A DNA stretch of 22,015 nt from Bimuria novae-zelandiae CBS 107.79. Its lineage: Eukaryota > Ascomycota > Dothideomycetes > Pleosporales > Didymosphaeriaceae. A program made the translations under genes and the position numbers. Below the pieces are notes generated by a model. That model made no database searches and was not told the origin of the DNA. It saw only the letters and a list, made by a program, of their open reading frames with translations. Below, in pieces: positions 17,601 to 22,015 of the stretch (position 1 is the first letter of the stretch; every line of letters begins with the position of its first letter). Location of the stretch: assembly GCA_010015655.1 (NCBI GenBank), contig ML976669.1, positions 277,270 to 299,284 of the forward strand, in the 5' to 3' direction.

Positions 17601-19724
17601 TTCTTCCAGCGTGGCGTTGTGAATTCACGTCTACTATTGTTACTATTAAAGCGCTAATTGCCTCTATTACCTTAGCCTCCTTAGAATCCGCCTATAAATC
17701 CGCCTTTGCCTCTAAATCCTCTTTAAGTTCTTCTATTCCTATTATTATAGCGACGGTTAAGGTAGTACTAGTCTATAGCAATTGTCTCACTCCCTATAAA
17801 TATTTACCTTATTTGCTAACGTGCAAGATGCGTCTTAACTATAGACTATAGGTCTATAAAGAGTCCTTCGTAGATTATAGCTAGCTTAAAAAGTACTATT
17901 TTAAGTTCTAGAACTCCCTAGTACGTGTTAATAATAGTTATATATAGGGTATTCTTACCTTTAAAGTTCTTACTAAGCGCGCGTTAGCATAATTATAGCT
18001 TATTAAGTAATATTTATAGTACCTTATATAAGCTCTTATTAGGGTTCTCTATGCGCGTACGGGCGAAGGTTGTAGTTGTCTAGTCTATATAGTAGTGTTA
18101 ATAGTAGACGTCGTGATTAAAGTGGTTCTTAATCACTATGTACGCATTAGAAAAGCTGTTACCTCTGTCTATAACTTATATATAGAACATCTCTGCTTGC
18201 CTAGTAAGAATACGGGGAAACATAGCGTGGAACTACTCTTTATAGATGTCTACCTGCCAACAGATGCTAAAGAAGATCTTAATTTTTATTATTAAGTAAA
18301 TTATACACATCTCTTGTGTATTTCTTATTATTATCCTAAAGCTTAGAGAACTGCGTGATTATGTTAGCGTTAAGTTAGTTATTACGGGACCAGCGCGGCG
18401 GCAGTGTCTTATACGGGTCATATAGTAGCTTTAGTAGTCTGCCCGGTACACCGTTTACAGGTTGTTGTGGAAACGGCGTGATTTCGCGATATGTAATCGC
18501 TGGCGGCCGTGCCTGTGTTTATAGTCGCCATTGCTATAATTACGTATATTATTCCCACTATTGCTAAGACTAAGGTTCTCTAAGCGCACCACTTATAAAG
18601 TGCGGTTATTAACTATTATTACTCTATCTTAGTAGTTAGATTTTATCTATCTAGTGCATTAGTTATAGCTCCCGTGTTTTAGATTAGTTTTAAGCGTCGT
18701 GTCCTACTCCATGCTATTCGCCTCGCTATAATTACTCTCGCTACTACCCATCTTACTATAAGTGCTCTAGCTGCTATAACTGCGGTGCATGTGTACCAGC
18801 TAGTGGACTATCCTGCTATAGTTATTACTACTTAGCTATTAGAGGTATCCGTTTTGCGTTCTGCTATCGCTTATATGCCCTTGATCGTTAGTCGAATATC
18901 ATAGCTTTAAATTCCACAGGGTCCCATTCAGGAGTATTCTCTAGAGTAGATAGATTATAGAGGGAATTAGCAAGCCTCGCGCGGTTGTTGCCTATATAGA
19001 CTCCTCTATGCCATAGGACCATCTTTAGAGATTTTAGTGTATTACGGTCAACCTTATAGAATAGCTCCTTTGTCTATCCTTTAAAATCGTAATAGTAGTC
19101 TATATATAGATCGTCGTCCTAGGCTATTAATACGTTATAATTGCAAATAATTTTAGTAACCTAGGTTATTGCGTGTATCTCGTCTACGTCTATTAGTACA
19201 GGTACGTCCTAGAGAGATGTGTTGACAGATTCCAGCGCCACTAGATATAGGCAGTCTCCTATAAGGTACTTTATAGTGTATTTAGCCTAGCGTAAAGCAG
19301 CTTCTCCGCGTTTACTTAAGCTATACTCTAACTAATTATTATATAGTTAAGCTTAAGCTTAAGTATTAGCATTATCTACTGCGCTATTGCTGCTCTAATT
19401 ATCTGCTATTATACTAGCGGTGTTAACTTGTTGTTAGTATAGTTGTCTTGTTAGTTAGTCGTTTCCAACGTGTGTTAGTGTACGTAACTAGGTCGTCTAG
19501 AGACGTTTGTATAATAAATTATAATACGTTGCTGACGCGCTCTGTGTCCGCGGATTAGCCTAAACTAGTAGCTTTAGAGGTTAGTTAAGAGTGCTTTATG
19601 TTATCTCTGTCTTACTCTGTTCTTAGCACAGTCTGCATCGATCCGAGATTTCTCACGTTAGGTTGTTAACAGCCTGTCTCTTCTTTTTTACTGTCTGTGA
19701 TGGCTTCTCGCGATTACTAATTAG

Positions 19725-19928
19725 TATTAGGAGGACTTATTGCACTAGTGCTAAAAGGAAATACTTAATAACAAGTTATATTAGGTTGATTAATGCTTGT
19801 TTTCTCTCGTTCTATCTACTGAGGATTGAAGTACATCGCGGGGTATGGAAGCTAGTCCCATATAGGGCTCGCTCCACACATATAGTGTTTTGCAACACGA
19901 CAGAGGCCTTGAGGTTGTTAATCCAACA
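19725..19928 (-). repeat. LTR of copia element 2 (right copy, 5' LTR)
   Basis: The 204-bp partner of 13812-14015 starts TATTAGGAGG, with the terminal TG mutated to TA, and ends AATCCAACA next to the ATCTT duplication. The open frame crossing it at 19663-19935 is a by-product of the LTR sequence. Confidence 0.9.
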
Positions 19929-19933
19929 ATCTT

Positions 19934-20313
19934 AATTATTTTATCTATTAGGGAGCAATTATAGTAGAGTTAATAAAAAAGTTTCTTGCTAGTAAAGTGC
20001 TATCGTATTATACGCCATACCTAGGGCTACGCTTAGTAATTATAATAGATAATGTATCTATTTATTAATTAGCTAAAATTTAACAACTCTGTATAGACGC
20101 TGGGGTAGTACTCGAGTACCTACCGCCGTACTCACCTAATATGAATCCGATTGAGCAGAGCTTTAAAGCGTTAAAGTCATAGATAAAAAAGAACTTCTAG
20201 AAAGCGCCTATCTTTCAGGATTTCTCGTATTTCTTAGAGCTGGGTGTACAGGAGGGTTGCTATAACGACGAGCGGGCGAGAAAGTACTTTAGCTACTTAG
20301 GCTGGCAGGTGTG
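19934..20313 (+). pseudogene. Tc1-type transposase, C-terminal part
   Basis: This continues the 13340-13811 frame after the nested retrotransposon. It includes the second catalytic Asp (IIDNVSIY) and the conserved LPPYSPNMNPIEQSFKALKS with the catalytic Glu, then FSYFLELGVQEGCYNDERARKYFSYLGWQV and a TGA. About eight in-frame stops are present. Confidence 0.75.
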
Positions 20314-20400
20314 AGGTGTATAAGAGATAAAGGACTTAAGTAATTAACACGTTATTATTAAGTGTAAATATTATTAAGCCTAATAATAGTAGCCCGTGTG

Positions 20401-20569
20401 GACTTATTATTTACTAGCGTTAATTTACTTACGTCGTAGTTTTACATAATTCTGTTAATAAGTTAATATAATATACGTATATTTATGTAGTAAATTTCTT
20501 AAAATTAATTTTTATAGGGTAAAATTAGTAAAATAAAGAACGTAAATTTTTTAATAAAAGTACTTACAA
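20401..20569. other. AT-rich spacer
   Basis: Very AT-rich sequence with no gene. The stretch ACGTAAATTTTTTAA near 20540 also occurs near 12580, suggesting shared repeat ancestry of the two flanks. Confidence 0.35.
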
Positions 20570-21760
20570 CGCGCCCTATCTAAAAGTAATTAATAATATA
20601 ACTAGAGCGTAAAGTATAAGTAACTGCAAAATTAACGTTAGTAACCTGGCTAAAAGCTTTAGCAACTTCTTATATTTGTTATATAAATAAGCTCTCCTTA
20701 TCCTCGTCCTCCTCTCGCTCCTTTCGCTTTTCTCGCTCTACACGCTCTTTCTCCTTCTTTATGTTCTCCAGGCACTAAGCTTTTTGCTCTAGAGTTAGTC
20801 CTTTAAATCCACGCTGCCATCGGACGGCATATACTTAAAGTTTAAGTAGTAGAGGTAGTAGCAGCTCCTACACCTCTTGCTATAAGGTATACGGCATGCC
20901 AGCCTCTAAGGGATTTATAAGCATGTTAATGTTAATTCTATTATCCTTAACTATAGTAAAGACTTTTCTTATATCTCTGCGATCTTTGTGTGGACCCTTG
21001 TCGAGCCACTACTACAGGAAAAGCAGTGTTATATAGTAGAGCTCCTCTACGTTACTATAAGTTAATAGATCCTACGTCGAAACTAGCAGGTTGTTTAGTA
21101 GGCGATTAGGTTCTCGCTGTTAGGCAGGCGATCTTTAAGATAGCTAACTTTATGCTAATTAACTTACTGTAGACGTAATTAGTAATTTAAGCATATCTTT
21201 TATCGTAGGCTCGCTGTCAGAGTCGCTCCTCCTCCGCCGTCGCCTAGCCTGCCCACGAGATCTCGCTATTATCAATCGAACGTTGTCTGACGGCTCTGTA
21301 ACTGTACACCTTTGCAGCGACACCTCGCGGGCCTATATGGCAACTATATTGCCCTCGACGGGCATATGATCGGAGAATCGCACTAGTAACAATTTAGTAC
21401 GCTAAAAGTAGCACACATGGGCGTAGTTCGAGTACATGGTATCCTGGCACCTCCACGCGTCCCGTATTTGGATAGCTGGCCCATTGCCTATCTAGTTAAT
21501 TGCCATGACGTCTGGCAGCTCAGCGAGTTAGCGATTAGTAGCGGTAAGTTGTACCTAAGAGCCTTGTAGGCCACCTACGCGTGACTGACTTGAAGCAGGC
21601 ACCTAAGGTAACTCTAGTAGCAGTACTAAGTTAAAATCTATGCACGTAGTAGCCCCTAGGGGCGCTAATTATAGTAACTCTTCTACGCTGGTTTTTACGT
21701 TAGTAAAACGTAGGTAACTCTCCCCGCGTTTAAAAGCGTTTGCTATATAATCCTTTACTA
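20570..21760 (-). pseudogene. Unrecognised coding remnant with Arg/Ser and Glu/Lys-rich parts
   Basis: A single minus-strand frame can be followed for about 1.1 kb, interrupted by roughly 20 TAG/TAA codons but otherwise strongly protein-like. In order it shows a Cys-containing stretch (WRCQDTMYSNYAHVCYF), a basic-acidic patch (RGQARRRRRRSDSDSEPT), helical segments (NVEELYYITLLFL, RRDIRKVFTIVKDNRI, LINPLEAGMPYTL), RWQRGFKGLTLEQKA and a highly charged coiled-coil-like run (IKKEKERVEREKRKEREED). The end is near VAKAFSQVTNVNFAVTYTLRSS. I do not recognise the family. The stop pattern implies RIP, so it probably belongs to a repeated, transposon-linked gene. Confidence 0.55.
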
Positions 21761-22015
21761 AAGTTTAACTTAAATATGTAATAATAGTAAGGCTTTTAAT
21801 AGAGACTTTCTCCTAGGTGCTTATCTCTATAATAATGCTGTTAGCCTATCTCTAAACCTCGCCCGCTATTAGACTACTAAGTAGTTGCTTATAATTACTA
21901 TCCTCTACGCTGTTAACTATCTTATTATTATAGTATACTCTATAGCGACATCTTATATAAGTCTTATTAATTACCTTAGCGAGCTCCTTATCTAATTATT
22001 ATATAAAAGGACCTA
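21761..22015. other. AT-rich RIP-like DNA at the right edge
   Basis: Dense in TA and TAG/TAA in all frames, continuous in character with the remnant to its left. No gene or terminal repeat is visible before the window ends. Confidence 0.45.

Larger units (their letters stand above)
13812..19928 (-). mobile_element. Ty1/copia-type LTR retrotransposon 2, nested in the Tc1 element
   Basis: Two 204-base LTRs (13812-14015 and 19725-19928) and a perfect 5-bp target duplication ATCTT (13807-13811 and 19929-19933) define a full-length 6117-bp insertion. Minus-strand coding order from 19.7 kb downwards is gag (zinc knuckle 17555-17600), aspartic protease (about 17220-16930), integrase (about 16470-16310), reverse transcriptase (15244-15011 and flanks) and RNase H (about 14650-14570). 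The RT reads IQTNNTLIL where related elements have an Asp pair. The integrase reads TYNAGTNF, with its first Asp lost. RNase H VFVDGSFANNKDLS and protease PDTGAAN are intact. Multiple stops remain, so the copy is dead. Its domains are clearly related to element 1 but the LTRs are different families. Confidence 0.9.
13150..20400 (+). mobile_element. Tc1/mariner-type DNA transposon split by a copia insertion
   Basis: A plus-strand transposase reading frame is found in two pieces, about 13340-13811 and 19934-20313, that join in phase once the 6.1-kb insert and one ATCTT copy are removed. The left piece includes ETLASIRWS and the first catalytic region, now VVNKSA, where family members have Asp. 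The right piece has IIDNVSIY (second Asp) and LPPYSPNMNPIEQSFKALKS, ending at LGWQV and TGA. Thirty-four residues separate the second Asp from the Glu, so it is DD34E, as in Tc1. Many TAG/TAA codons interrupt both pieces. Outer borders are approximate; similar AT-rich stretches near 13150-13200 and, inverted, 20345-20400 may be degraded terminal repeats. Confidence 0.75.

Noticed and set aside
18095..18295. 66-codon plus-strand frame
   Set aside because: Inside the degraded gag region of element 2 on the opposite strand, with no recognisable domain.
19690..19724. tRNA primer binding site of copia element 2
   Set aside because: The sequence next to the 5' LTR is altered by RIP and does not start with a clear TGG; no tRNA partner can be named.
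19663..19935. 90-codon plus-strand frame
   Set aside because: It lies almost wholly in an LTR of copia element 2 and has no protein-like features; the left LTR has the same DNA.
13150..20400. Terminal inverted repeats of the Tc1 element
   Set aside because: Stretches near 13150-13200 and 20345-20400 look similar when inverted, but they are too AT-rich and gapped to set firm borders or a TA duplication.
1..22015. CRISPR arrays, prokaryotic operons, riboswitches
   Set aside because: No regularly spaced repeats or bacterial signals; introns, RIP and LTR elements show this is fungal nuclear DNA.

Overview
The window looks like a piece of a filamentous ascomycete chromosome (Pezizomycotina; Dothideomycetes/Pleosporales is my inference from the gene types). 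Introns of about 50 bases with GTATGT/GTAAGT donors, CTAAC/CTGAC branch sites and TAG/CAG acceptors occur in several genes. About 16 kb of the 22 kb is repeat DNA saturated with TA, TAG and TAA. Paired copies differ only by C/T and G/A transitions, the mark of repeat-induced point mutation (RIP).

Layout: 1-720 is RIP-degraded DNA. 720-6330 is an island of ordinary base composition. It holds a small secreted cysteine-rich protein gene (minus, two exons), a secreted DUF1996-family gene (plus, three exons, with a one-base frame problem at its first intron), a broken gene (minus), a small four-helix membrane protein gene (minus, two exons) and a tRNA-Pro(AGG) gene (plus). 6335-12151 is a Ty1/copia-type LTR retrotransposon in minus orientation with 200-bp LTRs. 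12152-13150 is unassigned AT-rich DNA. About 13150-20400 is a Tc1/mariner-type DNA transposon (plus) split by a second copia-type element at 13812-19928, which has 204-bp LTRs and a 5-bp target duplication ATCTT. About 20570-21760 is an unrecognised coding remnant on the minus strand, and the last 250 bases are AT-rich.

The most striking object is the tRNA gene at 6028-6221. A complete 72-nt tRNA-Pro (7/7 acceptor pairs, 5/5 anticodon pairs, 5/5 T-stem pairs, AGG anticodon, T6 terminator) appears only if three segments are removed. One is an ordinary 20-nt intron after position 37. The other two, 50 and 52 nt, sit in the D-arm and carry textbook spliceosomal signals (GTAAGT, CTGAC or CTAAC, TAG). 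I know of no standard description of nuclear tRNA genes with spliceosome-type introns, so this is the first thing to check.

The genes do not form an operon or an obvious cluster. The picture is a small effector-like gene island enclosed by RIP-inactivated transposons, with decay apparently reaching some single-copy genes at 2.6-4.7 kb.
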